Assembly: GCA_005888095.1 (NCBI GenBank)
Contig: VBKF01000105.1
Location: 1 to 64,000 of the forward strand
DNA: 64,000 nucleotides
Direction: 5' to 3'
Origin: Deltaproteobacteria bacterium
Lineage (GTDB): Bacteria > Desulfobacterota > Binatia > DP-6
In this document: in pieces, positions 17,014 to 25,887 of the stretch
How the letters are laid out: each line of letters starts with the position of its first letter
Numbering within the stretch: the stretch's first letter is position 1
Notes under the pieces: generated by a model
Told to the model about the DNA's origin: nothing
Seen by the model: only the letters and a program-made list of their open reading frames with translations
Database searches by the model: none
Program-made: the position numbers and the translations under genes

Positions 17014-17913
17014 GCTGGGTCCGACGCCACCGCATCCGGCGCTATCTGGCGTCGTCGCTGTGGATCATGCCGCTCGCGGGGATCTTGCTGGCGCTGGTGG
17101 CCGCGCCGCTCGTCCGCGGCCTCGACGCGGCGACGCGCTGGACTCTCCTCGGATTCACGCCCGAAGGGGCACGGACGGCGCTCGGCGCGCTGGTCGCGTC
17201 GACGCTCGGGTTCATCGTGTTCGCCTTCTCGATGATCCTCCTCGCCGCGGACCGTGCGTCACAGCGGGCCTCCGGGTGTACTCGTGGCCTTCGACGCCGG
17301 GGGTCTGGCCGCCGTGGCTCGTCGAGCAGACGCCGTCATCGCGCTGGTGCCGAGAGCGGGCGACTTCGTGGCGACCGAAGCGCCGCTGTTTCACCTGCTG
17401 TCGGGCGGCGACGGCCTCCGCGATGACGACCTCCGCGACCGGGTTGCGCTCGCCGCCGAGTGGGAGATCCACCAGGATCCCGCCTTCGCGTTCCGCATCA
17501 TCGTCGACATCGCCTCGAAGGCGCTCTCGCCCGCGATCAACGACCCGACGACCGCCGTCATCGCGATCGACCATCTCCAGCATCTCTTGACGGAGGTCGC
17601 GCATCGCGAGCTCGCCGACGACGGCGTCGGCGATGCCACAGGGCAGCGGCGGCTCGTCGTCCGCACGCCGGACTGGGACGATTACGTGAGCCTCGCCGTG
17701 ACCGAGATCCGCCTCTACGGGGGCAGCAGCATCCAGGTCGTTCGCCGGCTCCGCGCCATGCTCGAGAGCCTGGTCGAGACCTTGCCCCCGGGCCGTGCCG
17801 CGACGCTCGGCGAGGAGCTCGACGTCCTGCATCGCATGGTCGCTCGCCTCTACCTCGAGCCGGCGGACCTGGCGCGCGCCGACGCGGCGGATACGCAGGG
17901 GATGGGGGTCTGA
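17010..17913 (+). pseudogene. DUF2254 membrane protein, internal deletion and frameshift
   Basis: The N-terminal part (MSWVRRHRIRRYLASSLWIM, then two membrane helices up to FIVFAFSMILLAADRASQ) is in one frame. Near 17268 it jumps into another frame that carries the soluble C-terminal domain (VLVAFDAGGLAAVARRADAV ... DIASKALSPAINDPTTAV ... ELDVLHRMVARLYLEP). In intact DUF2254 proteins about 120-150 further residues, including two membrane helices, lie between these parts. Its ATG overlaps the stop of the upstream fragment (GGGCCCATGA). Confidence 0.75.
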
Positions 17914-17916
17914 GGC

Positions 17917-18258
17917 TCAGCGCCCGGGATCGGGAGCGATCAGCGAGCGGATGTCGACGTCGAGGGGCGTTCCCACGTGCTCTGCGCCGCGATCGACGCC
18001 CGGCTGTTCCCGATCGCGATCCGGGGTGCGGCCCTTTCTCGCCACATGGGCCAGGAGATCGCCGAGCCGGAACCACATTCCCCGCGTCCCCTCCTCCGCC
18101 CGGTCGGCTTCGGCGACCTGCGGACCGGACCGCGAGACCCCATGCAATGGGGCGTCGCGCGGACCCGCGACCAACGAGACTGCCAGGGCGATCGCGACGC
18201 AGGCACCCGCGTCACCCGCGTGAGCCGTGACTCTCCGCTGGATCCGGGCGCTAGTCAT
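17917..18258 (-). CDS. Small hypothetical membrane or secreted protein
   Basis: A 113-residue frame with one hydrophobic segment (GACVAIALAVSLVAG) near the N-terminus and a charged C-terminal part (LGDLLAHVARKGRTPDRDRE). I do not recognise a family. Support comes from context: its ATG lies 47 bases after site D, and a TA step lies exactly 19 bases after the site, as in the other promoter copies. It could still be a remnant. Confidence 0.5.
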   Translation of the reverse strand: MTSARIQRRVTAHAGDAGACVAIALAVSLVAGPRDAPLHGVSRSGPQVAEADRAEEGTRGMWFRLGDLLAHVARKGRTPDRDREQPGVDRGAEHVGTPLDVDIRSLIAPDPGR

Positions 18259-18305
18259 GATGACACCCTCCGTGCAGAACAGCGATAGCACCACCAGAGG
18301 CGGCC

Positions 18306-18324
18306 GTCTTGCCACAATGCGTCA
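18306..18324 (-). promoter_or_regulatory. 19-base element, site D (weaker)
   Basis: Reads TGACGCATTGTGGCAAGAC on the minus strand. The second half and flank are perfect and the first half is TGAC. A TA step (TATCGC) starts 19 bases downstream, and the small gene at 18258 starts 47 bases away. Confidence 0.6.
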
Positions 18325-18394
18325 GCGGGATCCAAAAGCATTCAATGGCAAGGCGCCGATGGTGGCTGCCGCCATCGGCGGGGCCGTCGCGTGG

Positions 18395-18413
18395 TGGCGC
18401 AGAATGGCAAGAC
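18395..18413 (+). promoter_or_regulatory. 19-base element, site E (glycine-zipper gene)
   Basis: Reads TGGCGCAGAATGGCAAGAC. A TA step (TACTGA) starts 21 bases downstream and the ATG at 18457 is 43 bases away. Confidence 0.75.
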
Positions 18414-18456
18414 AGCGCTGCGGGGAAGCCCCATACTGAAAGGCTCGAGAAAGCAC

Positions 18457-18894
18457 ATGAGAAGCGTCGTGCAGGGTGTTGTTGCGCTGGGCGTCGGCCT
18501 GGCCCTGGTGGGGCAAGCCATAGCGGCCGATCTGTTCGTGTATCCCCAGAAGGGACAGTCGCCGGAGCAGCAGAACAAGGACTCCTACGAGTGCTACAAC
18601 TGGGCGAGGGCGCAGAGCGGGGTGGACCCCGGGGCGCCGCCGCCACCCGCCCAGGCAGGCCAGCACGCGCGCGGGGCGGTGGGTGGCGCCGCGCGCGGCG
18701 CGGCGGTCGGGGCGGCGGTCGGGGCGATCGCCGGGAACGCCGGCAAGGGTGCTGCCGCGGGCGCCGTGGTCGGGGGCGTCGGCGGCCGCCGACGCTCGGT
18801 GGCGGCCCAGCAGCAACAACAGCAGACGACCCGCAGCGCGTACGACCGCGCCTTCGCCGCCTGCATGGAAGGCCGCGGCTACACCGTCCGCTGA
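18457..18894 (+). CDS. Glycine-zipper (YMGG-like) secreted protein
   Basis: A 145-residue protein with a signal peptide (VVQGVVALGVGLALVGQAIAA). A conserved FVYPQKGQSPEQQNKD and YECYNWA segment precedes a glycine zipper (ARGAAVGAAVGAIAGNAGKG, AAAGAVVGGVGG). A Gln-rich stretch and a C-terminal YDRAFAACMEGRGYTV follow. Two Cys may pair. Proteins of this plan are common in envelope-stress clusters but have no assigned reaction. Its start is fixed by site E and by the signal peptide. Confidence 0.85.
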   Translation: MRSVVQGVVALGVGLALVGQAIAADLFVYPQKGQSPEQQNKDSYECYNWARAQSGVDPGAPPPPAQAGQHARGAVGGAARGAAVGAAVGAIAGNAGKGAAAGAVVGGVGGRRRSVAAQQQQQQTTRSAYDRAFAACMEGRGYTVR

Positions 18895-18927
18895 GGCAGG
18901 CCGGATCCGCCAGCGGGCGCCGCCGGA

Positions 18928-20814
18928 ATGAATACGCGCCGTAGACCGACGACCCTCATTTGCGTCGGCGTTCTGATCGGCTTCACCGCCTGCTCGGCGC
19001 CGATCGGCGTCAAGCGCGTCGGGATGCGCCCCGTCTATCGGTCGCTCAGGGCGAACGCGCTCTCGACGGATCGGCCGAGCGAGTGGACACGCAACACGGT
19101 CAACTCCTGGGGCCTCCTCAGGCGGTTCGACGACGACCCCGAAGGCGCGCTTGGCGCGCTCCGCGAGATCGTCACCAGCGGACGCGGCGCCAGCACCGAG
19201 CTCTTCGCTCTCGGCGAGCTCTCGTTCCTGCACGCCGAGGACACCGGAAAGAAGCCCTACTACTTCGCCGCGACGGTCTACATGTACGCCTTCCTCTTCC
19301 CCGGCGAGCGGCACGATCGGCCCGACGAGCTGGATCCGCGCACGCGCCTCGCCGTCGACTTCTACAATCACGCGATCGCGAGGGCGTTCGAATCACGCGA
19401 CGGCCGCACGGTCGACCTCGCACCCGGTACCTACCCGCTGCCGTTCGGGGAGCTCGAGGTCTGGATGAACCCCGGCTGCCTCTACTGGGCGGATCGCCGC
19501 CTGGTCGACTTCGTCCCCATGGCCGAGCTGGCGGTCCGCGGCATGCGGAATCGCTATCGGTCCCCGGGAGTGGGCGCGCCGCTCGCCGCGCGCGCCGTCC
19601 CGCGCGAGGACGTCGACGTCGAGCGCAGCCTGGTCGGGCGGCGGGTCCGGGTCCCGGCGACGGCGCTGCTCCGGCTCTACGATGTCCACGACGGAATCGT
19701 CTCGGGGCGGCTCCGCAGCACGCTCGAGGTCTATACCGCGAGCGACGCCGAGACGGTCGCGGTGGAGGGCCGGACCGTTCCCCTGGAGTTCGAGGAGACC
19801 GCCACGATCGCCTCCCAGCTCGCGGAATCCCCGATCTGGAAGCGAGAGCTCTGGGGCTTCCTCGGCCGTGCCGAGACAGGCGATCGGCTCCCCGTCCTGG
19901 CGAGCCTGACGCCCTATCAGCGCGGGCGGATCCCGGTCGTCTTCGTGCACGGCACGGCGTCGAGCCCGGGACGCTGGGCGGACATGGTGAACGACCTGCT
20001 CGCCGATCCGTGGATCCGCCATCGGTGCCATTTCTGGTTCTTCATGTACGACACGGGCAATCCGGTCGCCTACTCCGCCATGCTGCTGCGCGACAAGCTG
20101 ACCGACACGGTGTCGCGGCTGGACCCCGACAACCTGGATCCGTGCCTCCGCCAGATGGTTGTGGTCGGCCACAGCCAGGGAGGACTCCTCACGAAGCTGA
20201 CCGTCGTCGACACGGGACCCCGGCTCTGGAACTCGGTGAGCCGTGTGCCGCTGGCCGGGGTCCCGGCATCGGACGAGTTCCGCACCCTCCTCTCCCGGGC
20301 GCTCTTCGTGCAGCCGCTCCCGTTCGTGCGGCGGGTGGTGTTCGTGGCGACGCCCCACCGGGGAAGCTTCCGCACCGGCGCCTGGGTGAACGGCATCCTC
20401 CGCCGCCTGGTGCGCCTCCCCGGCAACCTCGTCCTGATGTCCCGCGACACGTTGACGCAGGGAAAAGGGCTCTTCTACGCCGCGCGCACCACGGCGAGGC
20501 TCCCGACGGCGGCGGAGAACATGACGCCGGGGAACCCGTTCCTCGAGGGACTCGCCGCCATTCCCGTCGCCGACGGCGTGGCCTATCACTCGATCATCGC
20601 CGTGAAGGGCGACGGCCGCGCCGAGGACGGCAACGACGGCGTCGTGGCGTATCGGAGCGCCCATCTCGAGGGCGCTGCGTCGGAACTGGTTGTGCGCTCT
20701 TCGCACTCGACCCAATCCGAGCCGGCGACGATCCAGGAGATGCGACGCATCCTGCACGTCCACGGCGACGCGCTGGCGGCCGCGGGTCTGCACTGCGTGC
20801 CAGCGGCGCGATGA
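18928..20814 (+). CDS. Alpha/beta-hydrolase lipoprotein (copy 1)
   Basis: A 628-residue lipoprotein; the signal peptide ends FTACSAP. The first 300 residues are helical and then beta-rich (GLLRRFDDDPEGALGALREI, YPLPFGELEVWMNPG). The catalytic half begins at RIPVVFVHGTASSPGRWADM, has the nucleophile elbow GHSQGG with S416 and ends with NDGVVAYRSAHLEG and a late His (RSSHST). This is the shape of a lipase/esterase anchored in the envelope; the substrate is unknown. An intact paralogue is at 34482 and a shattered one at 54880. It is followed by an OMP pseudogene, DUF3313 and DUF4105 in the same direction; copy 2 is instead preceded by DUF4105. Confidence 0.9.
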   Translation: MNTRRRPTTLICVGVLIGFTACSAPIGVKRVGMRPVYRSLRANALSTDRPSEWTRNTVNSWGLLRRFDDDPEGALGALREIVTSGRGASTELFALGELSFLHAEDTGKKPYYFAATVYMYAFLFPGERHDRPDELDPRTRLAVDFYNHAIARAFESRDGRTVDLAPGTYPLPFGELEVWMNPGCLYWADRRLVDFVPMAELAVRGMRNRYRSPGVGAPLAARAVPREDVDVERSLVGRRVRVPATALLRLYDVHDGIVSGRLRSTLEVYTASDAETVAVEGRTVPLEFEETATIASQLAESPIWKRELWGFLGRAETGDRLPVLASLTPYQRGRIPVVFVHGTASSPGRWADMVNDLLADPWIRHRCHFWFFMYDTGNPVAYSAMLLRDKLTDTVSRLDPDNLDPCLRQMVVVGHSQGGLLTKLTVVDTGPRLWNSVSRVPLAGVPASDEFRTLLSRALFVQPLPFVRRVVFVATPHRGSFRTGAWVNGILRRLVRLPGNLVLMSRDTLTQGKGLFYAARTTARLPTAAENMTPGNPFLEGLAAIPVADGVAYHSIIAVKGDGRAEDGNDGVVAYRSAHLEGAASELVVRSSHSTQSEPATIQEMRRILHVHGDALAAAGLHCVPAAR

Positions 20815-20823
20815 GACCGGTGC

Positions 20824-21636
20824 GTGCGAACCTCGATCTCGGCCGCCGTGCTCGTCGCCGCATTCGCGGCGAACGGCGCGTGGGCCGACGACGGCAACCC
20901 GCCACGACCCGCGCAATCGAATCTCGTGAAGTAGGCCAACGCGCCCATATCGAGCATTCTGCAGATCAGGATCCAGGATTCCTACGCCCCCGAATTCACC
21001 GATATCCATGGGCAGGGAAATACGGTGACGATGGCCGTGACCATGCCGCTCCCCGCTTACCGCCTGCTCCCTCTTCCCCAGCTTTCGCTGCTGACGATTC
21101 CGACCGCCATCACGCCGCCGGGCGGCTCGACGGGGTTCGGCGACCTCCGCTTGCTCGACATCGCGGTGCTCGACGCCGGCCACAAGATCATCTGGGGCGT
21201 CGGGCCGACCCTCGTCTTCCCGACGGCGAGCGAGCGCACGACGGGTCAGGGCAAATGGCAGGCCGGTCCGGCCGCAGCGATCGCATTCGCGCCCGCCGGG
21301 TGGCTGGTAGGCATCCTCGCCCAGAATCCCATTTCCTTCGCGGGAGATACCGACCGGAAGGATGCGAATGCTCTGTTCCTGCAGCCCTTCGCGACCTATC
21401 AACTCGGGAGGGGGTGGTTCGTCAGATCGCAGCCGCAGATGGTGTTCGATTGGCAAACCGGGAAGCAGGTGTTGCCCCTCGATTTCGGCTCGGGACGCGT
21501 GTTCAAGATTGGTCGGCAGCACGTGAGCTGCTTCGTCGAGCCGTTCTGGAACGTCTCGACGAACGGGTCGACGCCGCGATATGGGGTGAACTTTGGCGTC
21601 TCGCTGCTGTATCCCGACTTTTGGCAAGGGCGTTGA
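20824..21636 (+). pseudogene. Outer-membrane barrel protein with in-frame amber codon
   Basis: Starts with GTG and a signal peptide (ISAAVLVAAFAANGAWA). It is interrupted after QSNLVK by TAG at 20932-20934, then continues in the same frame as ANAPISSILQIRIQDSYAPE to VGVSLLYPDF-like sequence. The remaining 233 codons are well preserved (GFGDLRLLDIAVLDAGHKII; KWQAGPAAAIAFAPAGWLVG; SQPQMVFDWQTGKQVLPLDF; QHVSCFVEPFWNVS). Relatives commonly have Gln at the stop position, so a single C-to-T change is enough. It is related to the barrel at 2964-3788. Confidence 0.75.
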
Positions 21637-21723
21637 GCTAGAAATGAACCCGCGAGGTGGCGGCACGGCCGTCACGAGAAGCCGTCGCCGCGCCGTACCC
21701 GCAATTTCCCAGAGAGGGACAGC

Positions 21724-22067
21724 ATGATCCGATCGGTGCACATGAGGAGCGGACTTGCGGTCGTGGTCGCCGCGGGCATCGTCGCGCTCAGCGGCTGCCC
21801 GACGACGCGGCAGACGAGGTCGGTCGAGAAGAGCGGCTTTCTCGGCGACTACTCGCAGCTCCGGGAGGGCGGGATGGGCGAGGCCCAGCTCGTCTACATC
21901 AAGTCCGGGGTCCCCTGGGCACGCTACAGCAAGATGGAGATCGACCCGGTGACGATCTGGACGTCGGGCGATTCAGACGTCGCCAGTGGTCCGACGTGCA
22001 GAACGCCTTGGACTACTGGTCCGACAAGCTGCGGACGCGGCTCACCGAGCTTCGCCAGGGGACCTGA
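21724..22067 (+). pseudogene. DUF3313-type lipoprotein with internal deletion
   Basis: The N-terminal part has a lipobox (VALSGCPT) and the family motif SGFLGDYSQLREGG ... LVYIKSGVPWARYSKMEIDP, as in the intact copy at 60438-61097. After VTIWTSGDSD the frame changes and reads QWSDVQNALDYWSDKLRTRL and a stop, which is the C-terminal end of the family. About 130 residues between these ends are missing. Both ends are well preserved, so the deletion is recent relative to point decay. Confidence 0.75.
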
Positions 22068-22091
22068 GTCCATCCAGGGGTCTCGCCTTAC

Positions 22092-23096
22092 ATGAGATGG
22101 CTCCGGGGGGCACTCCTGGTGCCCCCCGCGATCGCCCTCGCCGGCGCTCTCGGCTGGGCGGGTCTCGCGCTCTGGTTCGACGGACCGGCCGCACGGCCGC
22201 TCGCGGGAGCGCTCGCCGCGGGCGTCGTCGTCGGGGCGCTCGCGCTGCTGATCCTCGTGCGACCGATGCGGCGCGCGCTCGGAGCGGTCCTCGTCCTCTG
22301 GCTCGCCGTGCTCGGCTGGTGGCTCCGGATCCCGCCGCGTGCGGATCGCGACTGGCAGCCCGACGTGGCCCGGGTCGCCACCGCCGACATGCACGGCGAC
22401 GTCGTCACCATCCACAACGTGCGGGATTTCGACTACCGGTCCGAAACAGACTTCACGGAGCGCTGGGAGGACCGCACGTACGACCTGTCGCGCCTCCGGG
22501 GCGCCGATCTGTTTCTCTCCTTCTGGGGGCCGACGCTGATCGCGCATACGATCCTCAGCTGGGAGTTCGACGAGGGGAAGCCCCTCGCCATCTCGATCGA
22601 GACGCGCAAGGAGCGCGGCGAGGAGTACTCAGCGCTGCGCGGGTTCTTCCGCCAGTACGAGCTCTACTACGTGGTCGCCGACGAGCGCGACGTCGTGCGG
22701 CTGCGAACGAACTACCGCGGCGAGCGGGTGTTCCTGTATCGCCTCAGGGGCTCACCGGAGCTCGCCCGGCGGTTGTTGGTGTCGTATCTCGAGCAGATCA
22801 ATCGGCTGGCGCAGACGCCGCGCTGGTACAACGCGCTCACGCATAACTGCACGACCACCATCCGCTTCCACGCGCAGCAGGCCGCGGTGCGGAACCCGCT
22901 CGACTGGCGCCTCTTCGCCAACGGCCGAGCCGACGAGCTGCTTTACGAGCGGGGCGACATCGACAGGAGCGTGCCGCTCGCCGCGCTTCGCGCGCGGAGC
23001 GACATCACGGCGAAGGCCCGGGCCGCCGATCAGGACGCCCGGTTCGCCGATCTGATTCGCGAGGGGATTCCATCGCGGCCGGACCCCAGGCGCTAG
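22092..23096 (+). CDS. DUF4105 (Lnb N-terminal-like) envelope protein, copy 1
   Basis: A 334-residue protein. Two or three N-terminal membrane helices (about 5-80) precede the DUF4105 domain. Its conserved pieces are WQPDVARV, THHNVRDFDYRSETDF-like IHNVRDFDYRSETDF, LSWEFDEGKPLAISIETRKE, GFFRQYELYYVVADERDVVR and NALTHNCTTTIR with the likely catalytic Cys. The family is related to papain-like or NlpC-like hydrolases; a periplasmic amidase or protease role is inference. It is preceded by the DUF3313 remnant and ends 240 bases before the sulfatase. Confidence 0.85.
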   Translation: MRWLRGALLVPPAIALAGALGWAGLALWFDGPAARPLAGALAAGVVVGALALLILVRPMRRALGAVLVLWLAVLGWWLRIPPRADRDWQPDVARVATADMHGDVVTIHNVRDFDYRSETDFTERWEDRTYDLSRLRGADLFLSFWGPTLIAHTILSWEFDEGKPLAISIETRKERGEEYSALRGFFRQYELYYVVADERDVVRLRTNYRGERVFLYRLRGSPELARRLLVSYLEQINRLAQTPRWYNALTHNCTTTIRFHAQQAAVRNPLDWRLFANGRADELLYERGDIDRSVPLAALRARSDITAKARAADQDARFADLIREGIPSRPDPRR

Positions 23097-23185
23097 GCGT
23101 GAAGGGCTCCTCTCGCGGACGGCGGCGAGCGAGGCGGACCGAGCGCACGCGAACGGCGACATCGCGCACGCATGCTCCCGCCTTC

Positions 23186-23204
23186 TGGCGCGAAATGGCA
23201 AGCC
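23186..23204 (+). promoter_or_regulatory. 19-base element, site F (arylsulfatase)
   Basis: Reads TGGCGCGAAATGGCAAGCC. A TA step (TATCCT) starts 20 bases downstream. The sulfatase ATG is 131 bases away, but a 28-codon frame begins 40 bases after the site, at the spacing seen in other copies. Confidence 0.7.
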
Positions 23205-23244
23205 GCGGGTGTGCAAGACCGCCTATCCTCCTCCTGTCCTCACG

Positions 23245-23331
23245 ATGCGCGGTAGCGGTCATGCTCTGGACCCCCAGCCGCCGGATAGGAGACGCGGATC
23301 ATGCAGGCCCCCTACGAGGTTGAGCAGGTGA
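23245..23331 (+). CDS. Possible 28-codon leader frame before the sulfatase
   Basis: ATG at 23245 opens a short frame (MRGSGHALDPQPPDRRRG...) whose TGA at 23329-23331 ends four bases before the sulfatase ATG. It starts 40 bases after site F, close to the usual 43-59. It may be a leader peptide coupled to sulfatase translation, or the stump of a deleted first gene. No ribosome-binding site is obvious, so confidence is low. Confidence 0.3.
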   Translation: MRGSGHALDPQPPDRRRGSCRPPTRLSR

Positions 23332-23335
23332 ACCC

Positions 23336-25789
23336 ATGAAGCAAGAGCACACGATTCGCGCCGTCGGACTCGTGCTGGTGGCGCTGTTCTCTCCGGTTGC
23401 AGTCGTCCCCGCCGCTGCCGAGGATGCCGCCGCTGCACGGGTAGTGTATCCGACGGATCGTACCGTACTGCCGATCCCGGAGCCCGTGAATCCGCCCATC
23501 ACTGTGCTCGACGTTCGAAACGCCACGCCTCCGCCACGGTTCGAGGTGAAGGCGCCGCAGAACGCGCCCAACGTTCTGATCGTCCTGATCGACGACATGG
23601 GGTTTGGACAGTCTGGCGCCTTCGGTGGGCCCATCCACATGCCGACGGTGGAGCGCCTCGCGGGCGAGGGGCTGCGCTACAACGAGTTCCACACTACAGC
23701 GCTCTGCTCGCCGACCCGCTCGGCCCTGCTGAGCGGCCGCAACCATCACGTGAACAACTTCGGTTCGATCGCCGAGACCGCGACGGCATTCCCAGGCCAA
23801 ACCGGGCAGCGCCCGAACAGCGTCGCACCACTGGCAGAGATGCTGCGGCTGAACGGCTACAGCACGGCTGCCTTCGGAAAGTCGCACGAGACCGCTGCGT
23901 GGGAGGTGAGTCCATCGGGCCCGACCGATCGCTGGCCCACGCGTTCGGGTTTCGACAAGTTCTACGGCTTCATCGGCGGCGAGACCAACCAGTGGGCGCC
24001 GCTGCTCTACGACGGAATGATTCAGGTCGAGCCCTCGCACGACCCTCACTATCATCTCATGACTGACATGACCGACCAGGCGATCGCGTGGATGCGATAC
24101 GAGAAGTCCCTCACGCCGGACAAGCCGTTCTTCATCTACTTCGCGCCCGGTGCCACCCACGCGCCGCACCACGTGCCGAAGGAGTGGATCGCCAAGTACA
24201 AGGGCAAGTTCGACCAGGGCTGGGACGCGGTGCGCGAAGCGACGCTCGCACGGCAGAAGCAGCTCGGCGTCGTTCCGCCGGAGACCAAGCTCGCGCCGAA
24301 GCCGGAGGCCATCAAGGACTGGGCGACGCTGACCCCGGACGAGAAGAAGCTCTTCGCTCGCGAGATGGAGGTCTTCGCCGGGTTCGGCGAGTACACCGAC
24401 ACGGAGATCGGCCGGCTGATCGACGCTATCGGAGACGTCGGTCAGCTCGACAACACGCTGGTCTTCTACATCGTCGGCGACAACGGGGCGAGCGCCGAAG
24501 GTGGCATGGTCGGGCTCTTCAACGAGATGACGTACTTCAACGGCGTGCACGAGAGCGTCGGGGACATCCTGAAGCACTACGACGACCTCGGCGGCCCGAA
24601 GACGTACGGCCACTACGCCGCCGGGTGGGCCGTCGCGGGTGACTCGCCGTTCGAGTGGACGAAGCAGGTCGCGTCGAGCTACGGCGGCACGCGCAACGGG
24701 ATGGTGATCCGCTGGCCCAAAGGCATCCCGGCGAAGGGCGAGGTGCGATCCCAGTGGCATCACGTCATCGACATCGCCCCGACGATCCTCGAGGTGGCGG
24801 GCCTGCCCGAGCCGAAGAGCGTCGACGGAACGGTCCAGATCCCCATCGAAGGCGTGAGCCTGGCATACACCTTCAAGGACGCCAAGGCGCCGAGCCGGCA
24901 CACCACCCAGTACTTCGAGATCTTCGGCAATCGATCGATCTACAACGACGGCTGGCTCGCGGGCACCGTCCACCGCGCGGCGTGGGAGTTCAAGCCGCGG
25001 ACGACGCTCGAGAAGGACACCTGGGAGCTGTACGAGACTCGGACGGACTTCAGCCTGGCCAACGATCTCGCCGCGAAGAACCCGGAGAAGCTGAAGGAGC
25101 TGCAGGACCTCTTCCTCAAGGAGGCGGCGAAGTACCACGTGCTGCCCCTCGATGACCGGACCCTGGAACGCTTGAATCCCGCACTCGTCGGGCGGCCCGA
25201 TCTCATGGCGGGCCGGACCTCACTGACGGTCTACGACGGTATGACCGGGATGTCCGAGAATGCCTTCATCAACGTGAAGAACCGGTCGCACGCGATCACC
25301 GCACACGTGGAGATTCCCAAAGGCGGGGCAAACGGCGTGGTCCTGGCTCAGGCGGGTCGGTTCGGCGGCTGGAGCCTTTACCTGAAAAACGGCAAGCCGA
25401 CGTACATCTACAACTTCCTGGGGCTGCAGCGGTACACGGTGGCGGCCGAGCGGGCGCTGCCGCCCGGGAAGGCGACCATCCGTTTCGAGTTCGCCTATGA
25501 CGGCGGCGGTGTCGGGAAGGGCGGCACGGGTAAGTTGTTGGTCGACGGCAAGGCGGTTGCGTCGGGACGGATCGAACGAACCCAGTGCTGCGCGTTCTCG
25601 GCAGACGAGGGCGCCGACGTGGGCGCCGACGAGGGCACGCCGGTGACCGAGGACTACACCGTGCCGGCGAAGTTCACCGGCACGATAGACGAGGTGACAA
25701 TCGACCTGCAGGAGGTGAAGGCCGCCGACAGGGGCGAGGTCGAGGTCTCACGCAAGACTGCCGCGCTGAAGAAGGGGCTGTCCGACTAG
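23336..25789 (+). CDS. Arylsulfatase, large form (FGly type)
   Basis: An 817-residue secreted protein with a signal peptide ending PAAAED. The sulfatase fold begins at NAPNVLIVLIDDMGFG (metal ligands D86, D87). The active-site motif is C124-S-P-T-R, where Cys is oxidised to formylglycine. Further ligands are in AFGKSHET and VGDNGASAEGG. The last 180 residues are a beta-sandwich-like C-terminal domain (KGGANGVVLAQAGRFGGWSL; GKGGTGKLLVDGKAVASG). It resembles the AtsA-like sulfatases that hydrolyse aryl or alkyl sulfate esters in the periplasm. A stump of a second such C-terminal domain is at 38038. Confidence 0.95.
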   Translation: MKQEHTIRAVGLVLVALFSPVAVVPAAAEDAAAARVVYPTDRTVLPIPEPVNPPITVLDVRNATPPPRFEVKAPQNAPNVLIVLIDDMGFGQSGAFGGPIHMPTVERLAGEGLRYNEFHTTALCSPTRSALLSGRNHHVNNFGSIAETATAFPGQTGQRPNSVAPLAEMLRLNGYSTAAFGKSHETAAWEVSPSGPTDRWPTRSGFDKFYGFIGGETNQWAPLLYDGMIQVEPSHDPHYHLMTDMTDQAIAWMRYEKSLTPDKPFFIYFAPGATHAPHHVPKEWIAKYKGKFDQGWDAVREATLARQKQLGVVPPETKLAPKPEAIKDWATLTPDEKKLFAREMEVFAGFGEYTDTEIGRLIDAIGDVGQLDNTLVFYIVGDNGASAEGGMVGLFNEMTYFNGVHESVGDILKHYDDLGGPKTYGHYAAGWAVAGDSPFEWTKQVASSYGGTRNGMVIRWPKGIPAKGEVRSQWHHVIDIAPTILEVAGLPEPKSVDGTVQIPIEGVSLAYTFKDAKAPSRHTTQYFEIFGNRSIYNDGWLAGTVHRAAWEFKPRTTLEKDTWELYETRTDFSLANDLAAKNPEKLKELQDLFLKEAAKYHVLPLDDRTLERLNPALVGRPDLMAGRTSLTVYDGMTGMSENAFINVKNRSHAITAHVEIPKGGANGVVLAQAGRFGGWSLYLKNGKPTYIYNFLGLQRYTVAAERALPPGKATIRFEFAYDGGGVGKGGTGKLLVDGKAVASGRIERTQCCAFSADEGADVGADEGTPVTEDYTVPAKFTGTIDEVTIDLQEVKAADRGEVEVSRKTAALKKGLSD

Positions 25790-25825
25790 GGAACGAACGG
25801 TCCATACCCACCGCCGGTTGCGCGG

Positions 25826-25844
25826 GTCTTGCCATTCCGCGCCT
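25826..25844 (-). promoter_or_regulatory. 19-base element, site G (orphan)
   Basis: Reads AGGCGCGGAATGGCAAGAC on the minus strand, with a TA step (TATGGA) 20 bases downstream. It points left, into the 3' end of the sulfatase gene, where no minus-strand start exists at the usual distance. The gene it served appears to be gone. It lies 43 bases before the solute-binding-protein start but in the wrong orientation. Confidence 0.65.
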
Positions 25845-25887
25845 CCTAGTGGACACGGCCACGGTCGATGTGTGAAGAAGCATCGCC

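Noticed and set aside
20932-20934. Amber recoding (Gln or Pyl at TAG)
   Set aside because: TAG serves as an ordinary stop at other genes in the window, so a local nonsense mutation is simpler.
19393-21741. Very long minus-strand open frame opposite the hydrolase and OMP genes
   Set aside because: It is Arg/His/Glu-rich shadow coding typical of high-GC genes, with no domain, signal peptide or ribosome-binding site.
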